A stretch of DNA of 64,000 nucleotides from Chthonomonas sp035294505 (GTDB lineage Bacteria > Armatimonadota > Chthonomonadetes > Chthonomonadales > Chthonomonadaceae): positions 1 to 64,000 of the forward strand of contig NZ_DATGKU010000117.1 of NCBI RefSeq assembly GCF_035294505.1. The letters are read 5' to 3'. The notes below the pieces were generated by a model, which was given only the letters and a program-made list of their open reading frames with translations, was not told the DNA's origin and did no database searches. Positions within the stretch are counted from its first letter, which is position 1; each line of letters starts with the position of its first letter. The position numbers and the translations under genes were made by a program. Below, piece after piece: positions 16,771 to 25,127 of the stretch.

Positions 16771-18009
16771 ATGTCTGTACGTAAGTTTTTAACTATATTA
16801 TTTGCTGCGGTGCTTGGTGTTACCGGCTTGTGGGTGGGGATACTCATTCATAATGCGGTAGCGCACGCGACAGCAGGTGCGAGAATTTCCCCTCTCTTAC
16901 AACACATTAAAGATGTGTCCGATAGCTTCCCGATATACCCTCAGGTATTGATGGTATGTTTAGGGGCACTCGGCGTGTGTGTGGGTGTTATTCTCGGCCC
17001 AAAGGCTGCCAATGCCTTGGAAAATGCTGGTGATACCCTGGAACAGATGCCCGCTCGCGACAAGGTGGCGATCGGTTTAGGCTCTTTTGTGGGGCTGTTC
17101 ATCTCTTTAGTGTTTGCGCCCTTCCTCCTGCGGGTTCCCTATGGAATCGGGATTCCTCTGTTCATTGCGGTGACGGTCGCCTCGTTCTATCTGGGCATTC
17201 GTGGGGCCCTTGGAATGAAGGATGAGTTTGCCTTTTTACGCCCTGCTCCCGAAGTGGAGGCCGATGCGAGCCCCGGACCCAATGTGAAGATTTTAGATAC
17301 GAACGTTATCATAGACGGGCGGATCGCCGACATCTGTCGGACGGGATTTCTGGAGGGTACCCTCTACGTACCCGGATTTGTACTTGAAGAGTTGCAGCAT
17401 ATCGCCGATTCAAGCGACGACTTGAAGCGGGCCCGCGGGCGTCGAGGGTTGGATATTCTCAACAGCATGCAGAAAGATTTGCCTCTCGTTGTGCGTTCGT
17501 GGGATAAGCTGCTCGACCGCGCCTCGCAGCATGACCCCGTGGATACGCGCCTTGTGAAGCTGGCCAAAGCGCTCGATGCCACCATCGTGACCAACGATTT
17601 CAACCTTAACAAGGTTGCCGCTTTGCAGGGAGTGCCCGTTCTGAACGTCAACGAGCTGGCCAACGCCATTAAGCCCGTGGTGTTGCCTGGGGAGAAGATG
17701 CGCGTTTGCATTGTGAAAGAGGGTAAAGAGCCGGATCAGGGTGTGGCGTACCTGGACGACGGCACGATGATCGTGGTGGAAGACGGGCGTAACAGCATCG
17801 GCTCTACGGTGGATGTCATCGTAACCAGCATTTGGCAGACGGCTGCCGGTAAAATGATCTTCGCACGCATACAAACATCAGAGGACAATGAGAATGGAGA
17901 TTCCGGAGAATCCACATCACCAACCCAATCGTCCCATTCTACCGGATACACAGCGCGTCGGGGTGATAATACCGGCCGCCGGACAGGCAAGAAGGTTTAC
18001 GAGCGGTAG
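16771..18009 (+). CDS. PIN-TRAM domain membrane protein (YacL-like)
   Basis: The 412-residue protein has four hydrophobic segments (about 8-27, 59-77, 100-121 and 125-145), then a PIN nuclease-type domain starting ILDTNVIIDGRI (near 174-185), with acidic residues continuing to TNDFNL, and a TRAM-like RNA-binding region near residues 305-370. In Firmicutes YacL precedes ispD, as here. PIN-TRAM proteins are thought to act on RNA at the membrane; activity is unproven. The C-terminal tail is Ser/Thr/Arg-rich. Its last 122 bases overlap the ispDF gene in another frame. Confidence 0.88.
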   Translation: MSVRKFLTILFAAVLGVTGLWVGILIHNAVAHATAGARISPLLQHIKDVSDSFPIYPQVLMVCLGALGVCVGVILGPKAANALENAGDTLEQMPARDKVAIGLGSFVGLFISLVFAPFLLRVPYGIGIPLFIAVTVASFYLGIRGALGMKDEFAFLRPAPEVEADASPGPNVKILDTNVIIDGRIADICRTGFLEGTLYVPGFVLEELQHIADSSDDLKRARGRRGLDILNSMQKDLPLVVRSWDKLLDRASQHDPVDTRLVKLAKALDATIVTNDFNLNKVAALQGVPVLNVNELANAIKPVVLPGEKMRVCIVKEGKEPDQGVAYLDDGTMIVVEDGRNSIGSTVDVIVTSIWQTAAGKMIFARIQTSEDNENGDSGESTSPTQSSHSTGYTARRGDNTGRRTGKKVYER

Positions 18010-19201
18010 CAACAAGATTTGGGCAGAGCTTGCCGGCCGTTCGTTGTTACAACATGTGCTAGCCGTCTTTGAGGCGCATCCAAGGGTTGGTGCCATCGTT
18101 GTTGCGGCGGGTGCCGCGGAGCGAGACGCCGTTGAAGACGTTGCCAGGGACTACAAAAAAGTACATCGTGTGGTTACAGGGGGGGCGACGCGGGCGGAGT
18201 CGGTCTATCACGGGCTTGAGGCGCTCCCCGAAACCTGCGAGTATGTGCTGGTGCACGATGCCGCCCGCCCTCTGCTCTCCTTCGCCCTCATCGAAAGGGT
18301 TTTAGAGGCTACTCTTCGTTTTGGCGCCGCTGTGCCCGGCCTCCCGCTCTCCGACACCGTGAAAAGGGTAGATGGGGAGGGATTTGTTCGGGCAACGGTG
18401 CCGCGAACGGTGCGCACGGCAGAGGGTGCGCTCGGTGGATTAACGGCGGTGCAGACGCCTCAGGGGGCGCGCGTGGAGCTTTTGCGCCGGGCATATGCTC
18501 GTTGGGCTTTTCAGGACGGTGAGCCTACCGATGAGGCCTCTCTCATTGAAGCCTTAGGGGAACCGGTGGCCGTGGTGGAGGGAGATTTTTTTAATATTAA
18601 AATCACCCGGCCAGAAGACCTGCCGCGCGCCGAACAGTTCTATGCATTATTGCATCCCCCATCGGCGAAGGAGATAATGCCCGAACAGCACGGGAAGGAG
18701 ACGGGCTTGTGTTACCGAACCGGTTTTGGATACGATGTACACGCCTTTGCAGAGCCTCGGTCAGGTCGTAAGCTTGTGCTCGGCGGGGTGGAAATACCCC
18801 ACACTCGCGGTCTTGAGGGGCATTCTGACGCCGATGTATTGCTTCACGCTATTTGCGATGCGCTGCTCGGCGCGGCTTCACTTGGGGATATCGGTATTCT
18901 TTTTCCAAATACCGATCCGGCCTATCGGAATATCTCGAGTTTAAAGCTGCTTGAGGTGGTGCGAGATCGGCTTCAAGAGGCCGGGTGGCAGATCGAAAAT
19001 ATAGATGCTACCCTTGTGGCGGAGGCCCCGAAGCTTCGGCCTTATCGGGAGCGCATTCAGCTCACGATAGCGGACTGCTTAAGGATCGCCCCGGAGCGTA
19101 TTAGTGTGAAGGCGACCACAAACGAACGCATGGGCTTCATCGGCCGTGAAGAGGGCGTCGCCTGTTCGGCGGTGGCGACACTTCGCCGTAGCCTTTCTTG
19201 A
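17888..19201 (+). CDS. ispDF: Bifunctional IspD/IspF, MEP-pathway isoprenoid enzyme
   Basis: One 437-residue protein joins two MEP-pathway enzymes. Residues about 24-250 are the CTP:methylerythritol phosphate cytidylyltransferase (GVIIPAAGQARRF, VHDAARP), and about 279-437 the 2-C-methyl-D-erythritol 2,4-cyclodiphosphate synthase (GYDVHAF, GHSDADVLLHAICDA, GDIGILFP). ATG 17888 has GAGGA just ahead. This start lies inside the PIN-TRAM gene and the overlap is 122 bases. The stop codon is part of the -35 element of the hrcA promoter. IspH is encoded at 47.8 kb in the hopanoid operon. Confidence 0.95.
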   Translation: MRMEIPENPHHQPNRPILPDTQRVGVIIPAAGQARRFTSGSNKIWAELAGRSLLQHVLAVFEAHPRVGAIVVAAGAAERDAVEDVARDYKKVHRVVTGGATRAESVYHGLEALPETCEYVLVHDAARPLLSFALIERVLEATLRFGAAVPGLPLSDTVKRVDGEGFVRATVPRTVRTAEGALGGLTAVQTPQGARVELLRRAYARWAFQDGEPTDEASLIEALGEPVAVVEGDFFNIKITRPEDLPRAEQFYALLHPPSAKEIMPEQHGKETGLCYRTGFGYDVHAFAEPRSGRKLVLGGVEIPHTRGLEGHSDADVLLHAICDALLGAASLGDIGILFPNTDPAYRNISSLKLLEVVRDRLQEAGWQIENIDATLVAEAPKLRPYRERIQLTIADCLRIAPERISVKATTNERMGFIGREEGVACSAVATLRRSLS

Positions 19202-19227
19202 CAGTGAATGTAGAGGCCGATTATAAT
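19198..19227 (+). promoter_or_regulatory. Consensus SigA promoter of hrcA
   Basis: TTGACA (19198-19203) and TATAAT (19222-19227) are both perfect consensus with an 18-base spacer. The -35 hexamer includes the TGA stop of ispDF. Confidence 0.8.
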
Positions 19228-19264
19228 ATCTTTGAAAGCCGTCGGCTCTCGTAATATCTTTGAA
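19224..19264 (+). repeat. Direct repeat TAATATCTTTGAA x2 at the hrcA promoter
   Basis: The 13-mer TAATATCTTTGAA occurs at 19224-19236, over the -10 element, and again exactly at 19252-19264, 28 bases on. Such spacing puts both copies near the same DNA face within about three turns, as expected of an operator. No CIRCE inverted repeat was found here, although HrcA is the CIRCE repressor. Confidence 0.6.
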
Positions 19265-19329
19265 CATTTGTGAGAGGTTAGTCACCGCAATCATGACCAG
19301 TTGAAGTTGAGGGGAGGCTGTTTTAGAGG

Positions 19330-20370
19330 ATGATGACGTTGGATGGTCGAAAGGTACGCATTTTGCAGACGGTTGTTGAAGACTATGTTCACACAACCCG
19401 ACCGGTAGGCTCCGAGCGCCTAATGGAGCTGTGTGACCTTGGGTGCAAGCCGGCGACCATTCGGAATGAGATGGCAGAGATGGCCGATATGGGTTATTTG
19501 GCGCAACCCCATACCTCGGCCGGGCGTATACCCACCGACTTGGGCTATCGCTATTATGTAGATGAGTTGATGGATAGCCGGGACTCTTTGAAGCCGGAGG
19601 AGGTAGAGCAGATACGCCTGCCACAAGGTGAGGTAGAGGAGTTGCTGCAGCAAACCTGTCGCATTTTGGCTCATCTTACCCACTACGCTTCCATCGCGAC
19701 GCATCCGGTAACGGAGAGCGTGCGGCTGCGCCGAGTCTATTTGGCGGAGGCCGACGCCAGACATCTATTGCTGGTTGTACTGCTTTCCACAGGGCATGTC
19801 GAACATCTCTTGCTGGAGACCGAGGTGATACCCTCCTCCATAGACCTCTTGGCGCTATCGGGCTACTTGCACTCGATAACGTCGGGGTATACGCTTGAAG
19901 AGACGCTGCGGGGAATCCCTTTGGGCACGGTGCCTCAAGAGTTTGTGGGTTACCGACGCCTGCTACAGCAGGTGCTACAGGCGCTTGCTCAGATGGCCGC
20001 TTCGCTCTCCAACCGGAGGGTCTACTTGGAGGGCACGGGCCAGCTCCTACGGCAGCCGGAATTTCATGATATTCAGCGGCTAGAAAACCTCTTGAACGCC
20101 TTAGAGCAACACCAGGCCCTTCTGCAGGTGTTAAGTCGGGTCAGTGCCCAAGGCCGTTCCTATAGCGTTGTTATCGGTTCTGAAAATGAGTGGGAGCCGC
20201 TACAGGTGTGTGCCCTTGTGACAACCACGTATGAGGTGGCCGGGCAACCGGTAGGCTACCTGGGTGTGGTAGGCCCAACCCGCATGGAGTATTGGCGAGC
20301 TACGGCTGCCGTTCAGATAATGGCGCAGAACCTCTCGAACATATTAACCAATCTCAGCTTAGCTTCGTAG
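19330..20370 (+). CDS. hrcA: Heat-inducible transcription repressor HrcA
   Basis: HrcA represses chaperone operons at normal temperature. The 346-residue protein has the N-terminal winged helix with RKVRILQTVVEDYV, TTRPVGSERL, PATIRNEMAEM and the diagnostic HTSAGRIPTDLGYRYYVD, followed by a GAF-like inserted region and a C-terminal VVGPTRMEYWRA block. It lies upstream of grpE, the common hrcA-grpE order. dnaK and dnaJ do not follow. Confidence 0.95.
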   Translation: MMTLDGRKVRILQTVVEDYVHTTRPVGSERLMELCDLGCKPATIRNEMAEMADMGYLAQPHTSAGRIPTDLGYRYYVDELMDSRDSLKPEEVEQIRLPQGEVEELLQQTCRILAHLTHYASIATHPVTESVRLRRVYLAEADARHLLLVVLLSTGHVEHLLLETEVIPSSIDLLALSGYLHSITSGYTLEETLRGIPLGTVPQEFVGYRRLLQQVLQALAQMAASLSNRRVYLEGTGQLLRQPEFHDIQRLENLLNALEQHQALLQVLSRVSAQGRSYSVVIGSENEWEPLQVCALVTTTYEVAGQPVGYLGVVGPTRMEYWRATAAVQIMAQNLSNILTNLSLAS

Positions 20371-20480
20371 CAAAACGTAGCTATTGACTAGAGCGCGTTG
20401 CTTGGCTTAGAAGAAGTCAAGCCTTTTGGGTGCGTATGATCCTAAGGGAATAGCACCTAACTCTGGTAGAATTTTTCTAG

Positions 20481-20539
20481 GGCGACCGCTGCGCATTGTA
20501 TCGTGAGAGTCACTCGCGAGACCGTCCGCACCGGTCGCC
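20481..20539 (+). promoter_or_regulatory. Long-range inverted repeat in the grpE leader
   Basis: GGCGACCG (20481-20488) is matched by CGGTCGCC (20532-20539), a perfect 8-base pairing that closes a 43-base loop with smaller self-complementary parts (GAGTCACTC). It lies just upstream of the AAAGGAGG ribosome site of grpE. It may be a structured leader; no known riboswitch class is recognised. Confidence 0.35.
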
Positions 20540-20568
20540 GAAAACCTGTTTAAAGGAGGTTTTGCGAG

Positions 20569-21159
20569 ATGACAATGGAAGAGAAGCCAAGTGCGGCTGA
20601 GCTAGACCAAGCGAAAGATGGGCTAGCCCAGGCAGAGGAAACCATAGATAAAGAACAAGAGGATGCCGAGGCAAAGCTCGCGGCCTTGATGCAGGAGCTA
20701 GAGCAGATAAGAGCGCGCGCCGAGCAGGCCGAGAAGGAGTTGCTTTACGCTCAAGCGGAGTTTATCAATATCTCCCGGCGCAAGGAGGAGCAGTATCGTG
20801 CCGATCAAAAGTACGCTGTTGGCGAACTGGTGAAGTCGCTTCTACCGGTACTCGATAACTTTGAGCGTGCCTTGCAGGCGGCAGAGCAGACACGCAACTT
20901 CGAGGCGTTGTTAGAGGGAGTGCGCTCGACGCAACGCCTTCTACAGGACGCTCTGAAAAAGGTAGGCCTGGTGCCTATAGAGGCGGTTGGCAAGGAGTTC
21001 GATCCGAAGCTGCATGAGGCGATTGGCCCGGCAGAGTCGGAGGAGTTGCCGCCTCACACCGTGGCCGAGGAGGTGCAGCGAGGCTATATGCTGCACGATA
21101 GGGTGTTGAGGCCGGCTTTGGTGCGAGTGGTGCAGGAAAAGGAGCAAAGCGAGGCTTGA
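20569..21159 (+). CDS. grpE: Nucleotide exchange factor GrpE
   Basis: GrpE releases ADP from DnaK. The 196-residue protein has the acidic N-terminal tail, a long coiled coil (about 10-75), the YAQAEFINISRRKEEQ segment, the LLPVLDNFERAL block and the C-terminal beta domain ending with YMLHDRVLRPALVRV. A strong AAAGGAGG precedes the ATG by about 8 bases. The stop codon overlaps the glmM start. Confidence 0.95.
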   Translation: MTMEEKPSAAELDQAKDGLAQAEETIDKEQEDAEAKLAALMQELEQIRARAEQAEKELLYAQAEFINISRRKEEQYRADQKYAVGELVKSLLPVLDNFERALQAAEQTRNFEALLEGVRSTQRLLQDALKKVGLVPIEAVGKEFDPKLHEAIGPAESEELPPHTVAEEVQRGYMLHDRVLRPALVRVVQEKEQSEA

Positions 21160-22535
21160 GCGGAACGCGACTTTTCGGCACAGATGGCGTGCGCGGGGAG
21201 GCCAACGTCACCCTAACTCCGCAGCTCGCTCTGCATTTGGGAATGGCGGCGGGAGAGTTTTTGCGCCAGCAGGCCCTTTCTGCAGGGCCTGCTAAACGCC
21301 TTGAAGTGCTTATTGGACGGGACACGCGGCTTTCCGGCGAGATGCTTCAGGCAGCATTGGCCTCCGGATTTGCCTCTATGGGGATAGATGTGGTGGATGT
21401 GGGGGTGATGCCAACGCCTGGAGTCGCACGGTTGGTTCTTTTGCATGAGGCGGTGGCAGGTGCCGTTATCTCTGCATCTCATAACCCCTATCACGACAAC
21501 GGCATCAAGTTTTTAGGGAGCAACGGTAAGAAGCTACCAGATGCCATGGAAGATACTATCGCCTCCCACATCCCCCTGCTCGAATCACTGCCCCGGGTAA
21601 AAGGGGCGGAGATAGGCCGCATCCGCACCGATACCTCTCTGGCGGAGGCCTATGCCCGATGTGTAAAGGAGACTCTCCGTCCCCTCGGCTCGAAACCTTT
21701 GGCCGGCTTGAAGCTGGTGCTGGATTGCGCCAATGGAGCTACTTATGCACTAGCCCCACATATTTTTAACGATCTTGGGGCAGAAGTGGTGGTACTGAAT
21801 GCGAATCCGGACGGAGTGAATATCAATCGGGAATGTGGCTCGACGCATCCGGAACCACTCGCTAGGGCAACCCAACAGCACAAGGCCCACGCCGGCCTCG
21901 CTTTTGATGGGGACGCCGATAGGGTTATCATGGCTGATGAGCAAGGGCGCGTGATAGACGGCGACCGTATTATGGCTATATTGGCCTTGCAGATGGCACG
22001 TGAAGAACGCTTGCCAGGCCGTGTGGTGGTGGCGACCATTATGAGCAACGTAGGGCTTGAACAGGCTCTAGAGAAGGAAGGAATACGCCTCCATCGCACC
22101 GATGTGGGGGATAGATATGTGGCCGAAGCCATGGAAGCTCTCGGGGCAGGAGTAGGGGGCGAACAGAGTGGGCATATTTTATTGCCGCATCTTAGTCCAA
22201 CGGGCGATGGCATGATCACAGGCTTGCAGGTTCTCTCGATTATGGTGCAAACCGGCAAACCTCTTTCGGAGTTGGCCGGTGTCGTACAGACCTGCCCGCA
22301 GATATTGCGGAATGTGCGGGTACAAGACCGTCAGGCCTGGCGTAACGACGTGGTTATTCAACAAGCCATCGAGCGGGCGCGAGAGCGTTTAGGACGTGCC
22401 GAGTGGCTTTCGGTAAGAGCTTCGGGCACGGAACCGCTGGTGCGCGTCATGGCGCAAGGCACCGATGCTGCCCTCGTACAGTCGGTGGTCGAGGAGATTT
22501 GTGCTCTTATTGAAGCACGCTGTGGTCTTTCCTGA
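21156..22535 (+). CDS. glmM: Phosphoglucosamine mutase
   Basis: GlmM turns glucosamine-6-phosphate into glucosamine-1-phosphate for peptidoglycan and LPS. The 459-residue sequence shows RLFGTDGVRG at the start, the phosphoserine loop SASHNP (106-111, catalytic Ser108), the metal loop DGDADR (near 251) and the C-terminal RASGTEPLVRVM phosphate-binding loop. The start is TTG at 21156, overlapping the grpE TGA as TTGA, so translation is coupled to grpE. Coupling a wall-precursor enzyme to a chaperone factor is unusual. Confidence 0.96.
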   Translation: MSGTRLFGTDGVRGEANVTLTPQLALHLGMAAGEFLRQQALSAGPAKRLEVLIGRDTRLSGEMLQAALASGFASMGIDVVDVGVMPTPGVARLVLLHEAVAGAVISASHNPYHDNGIKFLGSNGKKLPDAMEDTIASHIPLLESLPRVKGAEIGRIRTDTSLAEAYARCVKETLRPLGSKPLAGLKLVLDCANGATYALAPHIFNDLGAEVVVLNANPDGVNINRECGSTHPEPLARATQQHKAHAGLAFDGDADRVIMADEQGRVIDGDRIMAILALQMAREERLPGRVVVATIMSNVGLEQALEKEGIRLHRTDVGDRYVAEAMEALGAGVGGEQSGHILLPHLSPTGDGMITGLQVLSIMVQTGKPLSELAGVVQTCPQILRNVRVQDRQAWRNDVVIQQAIERARERLGRAEWLSVRASGTEPLVRVMAQGTDAALVQSVVEEICALIEARCGLS

Positions 22536-22570
22536 TCCTATCTAAAACCCTATCAAAAGGATGAACGCTG

Positions 22571-23467
22571 ATGTTTAGACGGCAGAGAACTCTCTTTTTT
22601 GTTGCTGTAGCACTGGCTCTGGTGTTTTCCCAGCCTGCCGTGCTGGCGTTTGCGCAAGTGGCCTCAGACGATGTCACGGTGCAGAAGAACGTGCCTTATG
22701 GCGAAGTGGGTGGCGTTAAGTTGCTGATGGATGTTTACTTGCCTAAAACCGCACCAAGCAAGCGCCCTGGTATCGTTTTAGTACACGGAGGCGGGTGGGT
22801 CGGCGGTGACAAGATATTCTATGCGAATATCGGCAAGGCTTTTGCCGAACATGGCTACGATGCGTTTTCGGTGAACTATCGGCTGGCGCCAAAATTTCAT
22901 TATCCCGCACAACTCGATGACGTGCAGCGAGCGGTGCGATTTCTACGCGCCCACGCAGCCGATTACGATCTTGACCCGCAGCGCATCGGGGCGATGGGCG
23001 ATTCGGCGGGAGGCTACCTCGTCGCTTTCCTCGGGCTGTGCGACACACGAGATAATAGCGACCCCGCGCTGGCGAACTACAGCAGTAAGGTGCAGTGCGT
23101 TGTGGACTTTTATGGCCCTACCGACTTCACCATTCCACCGGAGCAGGCGCACATCAATGCTTTTGTGGCGAACTTGCTAACGATGTATTTTGGCAAGAAA
23201 CCTGGGGAGGACCCTACCCTCTACCGGGAGGCTTCGCCGGTGATCTATGCCAGCAAGTCGGCACCGCCTTTTCTCATTTTACAGGGAACGGCGGATACGC
23301 TCGTGCCGCCCGATCAGTCGGAACGACTTTACGATGCGCTTCACAAAGCCGGGGCAAACGTTACTCTGCTATTGGCCTATGGCCTTCCCCACGCCTTTCT
23401 TAGCCCACAGCCCGATCTCTATTTTGATATAGCAGAGAAGTTTTTCGACCGTTATCTGAAGCCTTAA
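22571..23467 (+). CDS. Secreted alpha/beta hydrolase (BD-FAE/esterase type)
   Basis: A 298-residue exported esterase. A signal peptide covers about residues 1-29, the oxyanion motif is HGGGW (72-76), the nucleophile elbow GDSAGG (143-148, Ser145), with a late D-T-L-V-P-P acid and a GLPHAF histidine. This pattern matches the bifunctional feruloyl/acetyl-xylan esterase-like family, and fits the other carbohydrate enzymes in the window. The true substrate is not shown by sequence. Confidence 0.85.
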   Translation: MFRRQRTLFFVAVALALVFSQPAVLAFAQVASDDVTVQKNVPYGEVGGVKLLMDVYLPKTAPSKRPGIVLVHGGGWVGGDKIFYANIGKAFAEHGYDAFSVNYRLAPKFHYPAQLDDVQRAVRFLRAHAADYDLDPQRIGAMGDSAGGYLVAFLGLCDTRDNSDPALANYSSKVQCVVDFYGPTDFTIPPEQAHINAFVANLLTMYFGKKPGEDPTLYREASPVIYASKSAPPFLILQGTADTLVPPDQSERLYDALHKAGANVTLLLAYGLPHAFLSPQPDLYFDIAEKFFDRYLKP

Positions 23468-23474
23468 AGCCAAA

Positions 23475-23506
23475 CTCCCTCCGTGGCCGGCAGGCCACGG
23501 AGGGAG
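23475..23506. terminator. Perfect 14-base-stem terminator between convergent genes
   Basis: CTCCCTCCGTGGCC (23475-23488), loop GGCA, GGCCACGGAGGGAG (23493-23506). It lies between the plus-strand esterase stop and the minus-strand glutamate dehydrogenase stop and probably serves both. There is no T-run, so it may act mainly as a 3' stabiliser. Confidence 0.7.
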
Positions 23507-23516
23507 ATAGTTCCGT

Positions 23517-24848
23517 TTATGGGTAGATGCCGCGCGTGGTAGTGGCATCGGCAACGCGTCTTACCCCGATGAGGTAGGCGGCAAGACGCATATCTACATC
23601 TTCACGACGTGCCATGCTGCGCACGTCACGATAGGCACGTTCCATGATGGCCTCCATTTTTGCATTGACCTCCTCTTCTTGCCAGAAGAAGAACTGTAGG
23701 TCTTGCACCCATTCAAAGTAGGAGACCACAACGCCTCCGGCGTTGGCCAACACATCGGGCACAAGAAAGATGCCACGTTGATTGAGAATGCGGTCGGCCG
23801 CCGGCGTGGTAGGACCGTTGGCGCCCTCCACAACGATTTTCGCGCGGATGCGTCCGGCATTTTCGGTGGTGATCTGGTTTTCAACGGCAGCCGGCACAAG
23901 CACATCTACTTCCAGCTCAAGCAGATCTTTCACGCCGATCTTCTCGCCGCCGGTGTGTGTTGTCAATGTGCCGTCGCGGTTAGCGCACTCTTGCAGGGCA
24001 GGAATGTCAAGACCGTTGGGGTTGTAGATGCCGCCGAGCGCATCGCTTACAGCCACCACTTTCGCGCCCAACTGGTGGAAGATTTTGGCGGCGGCGCTGC
24101 CCACGTTTCCAAAACCCTGAATGGCTACTGTAGCCCCCTGTAGCTGGCGACCGTACTCTCGCAACGCCTCACGAGCCATCACCACGATGCCTCGTCCGGT
24201 GGCGTCGTTGCGACCCTCAGAACCGCCTACAGAGACGGGTTTGCCCGTAACGACGGCGGGAACCGTGCGCCCGCAACTCATGGAGTAGGTGTCCATGACC
24301 CATGCCATGATCTGCGCGTTAGTGCCCATGTCGGGGGCTGGAATATCGGTGTCTGGGCCTATCACGATGCTGATCTCTGAGGTGTAACGACGAGTAAGCC
24401 GCTCTAACTCGCCTGGAGAGAGCGTTTTGGGGTCACAGACCACACCGCCCTTGGCGCCACCAAAAGGAATATTGACGATGGCGCACTTCCACGTCATCCA
24501 CATGGCGAGGGCACGCACCTCATCGAGGTCGGTTTTGGGGCTGAAGCGAATGCCGCCCTTGCTTGGCCCGCGTGCGAGGTTGTGTTGCACACGATAGCCT
24601 GTGAAGATTCTGATGGAGCCGTCGTCCATTTTGACGGGGAAGTGAACGGTAAGCTCGCGCTCCGGATGTTTCAAGATTTCATGAAGTCCGGGGTCGAGTT
24701 CGAGATAACGGGCTGCGATGTCGAGTTGATGAAGGGCGTTTTCGTAGGGATTGGTGCTTTCAAGAGGTTCGGAGAGAACGGTCGTCATGTGTTGTCGGTC
24801 CATGGAAGGCAGAGGGTTTTCTGCCGTTGTTGCGGTTTGTGTGCTCAA
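23517..24848 (-). CDS. gdhA: Glutamate dehydrogenase, hexameric NAD(P)-type
   Basis: The enzyme interconverts glutamate and 2-oxoglutarate plus ammonia. The 443-residue protein has the substrate block GGIRFSPKTDLDEVRALAMWMTWK with the glycine-lysine motif NIPFGGAKGGV, then the Rossmann dinucleotide fold with QGFGNVGS (a G-x-G-x-x-G variant). The start is TTG at 24848 with GAGGAGG about 8 bases upstream, which argues against the later ATG codons. Cofactor preference cannot be read with certainty. Confidence 0.95.
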   Translation of the reverse strand: MSTQTATTAENPLPSMDRQHMTTVLSEPLESTNPYENALHQLDIAARYLELDPGLHEILKHPERELTVHFPVKMDDGSIRIFTGYRVQHNLARGPSKGGIRFSPKTDLDEVRALAMWMTWKCAIVNIPFGGAKGGVVCDPKTLSPGELERLTRRYTSEISIVIGPDTDIPAPDMGTNAQIMAWVMDTYSMSCGRTVPAVVTGKPVSVGGSEGRNDATGRGIVVMAREALREYGRQLQGATVAIQGFGNVGSAAAKIFHQLGAKVVAVSDALGGIYNPNGLDIPALQECANRDGTLTTHTGGEKIGVKDLLELEVDVLVPAAVENQITTENAGRIRAKIVVEGANGPTTPAADRILNQRGIFLVPDVLANAGGVVVSYFEWVQDLQFFFWQEEEVNAKMEAIMERAYRDVRSMARREDVDMRLAAYLIGVRRVADATTTRGIYP

Positions 24849-25127
24849 TGGATTCCTCCTCGAATCGCTACATTATCGGACAAAACAGGGTCAGCGGGAG
24901 ACTTGCTCGTGCCCCTTTGGCGTCGCTGCCAAAGGCCGCTGTCTGTCGTAGCGTCCGACATCTATATATTACTCTACGCAAAGGAGTTTATGTGGTTTCC
25001 TTTGCTTTGATTTTTGGCAATTTCTTTCAATTTTCCACAAATGGAACCTGGATCGGATAGATTGAGCAGGAAGCCACGATGAATTTGGCGAAACATGGTT
25101 TCAAACACGAAAGCGTAGAGGAAACCG
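24849..25127. other. Divergent region between gdhA and the sulfatase-like gene
   Basis: 279 bases without a gene. Contains the ribosome sites of both neighbours. A TAATAT on the minus strand near 24970 could be a -10 for gdhA, but no -35 at a fitting distance was found. Confidence 0.35.

Noticed and set aside
16754..16792. AAGGAG followed by ATG 16754, just before the PIN-TRAM gene
   Set aside because: It opens only 12 codons, out of frame with the gene, with no sign of a leader-peptide attenuator.
20441..20500. TAGCAC sequence before grpE as a CIRCE half-site
   Set aside because: The second half GAGTGCTA is missing, so no CIRCE is claimed.
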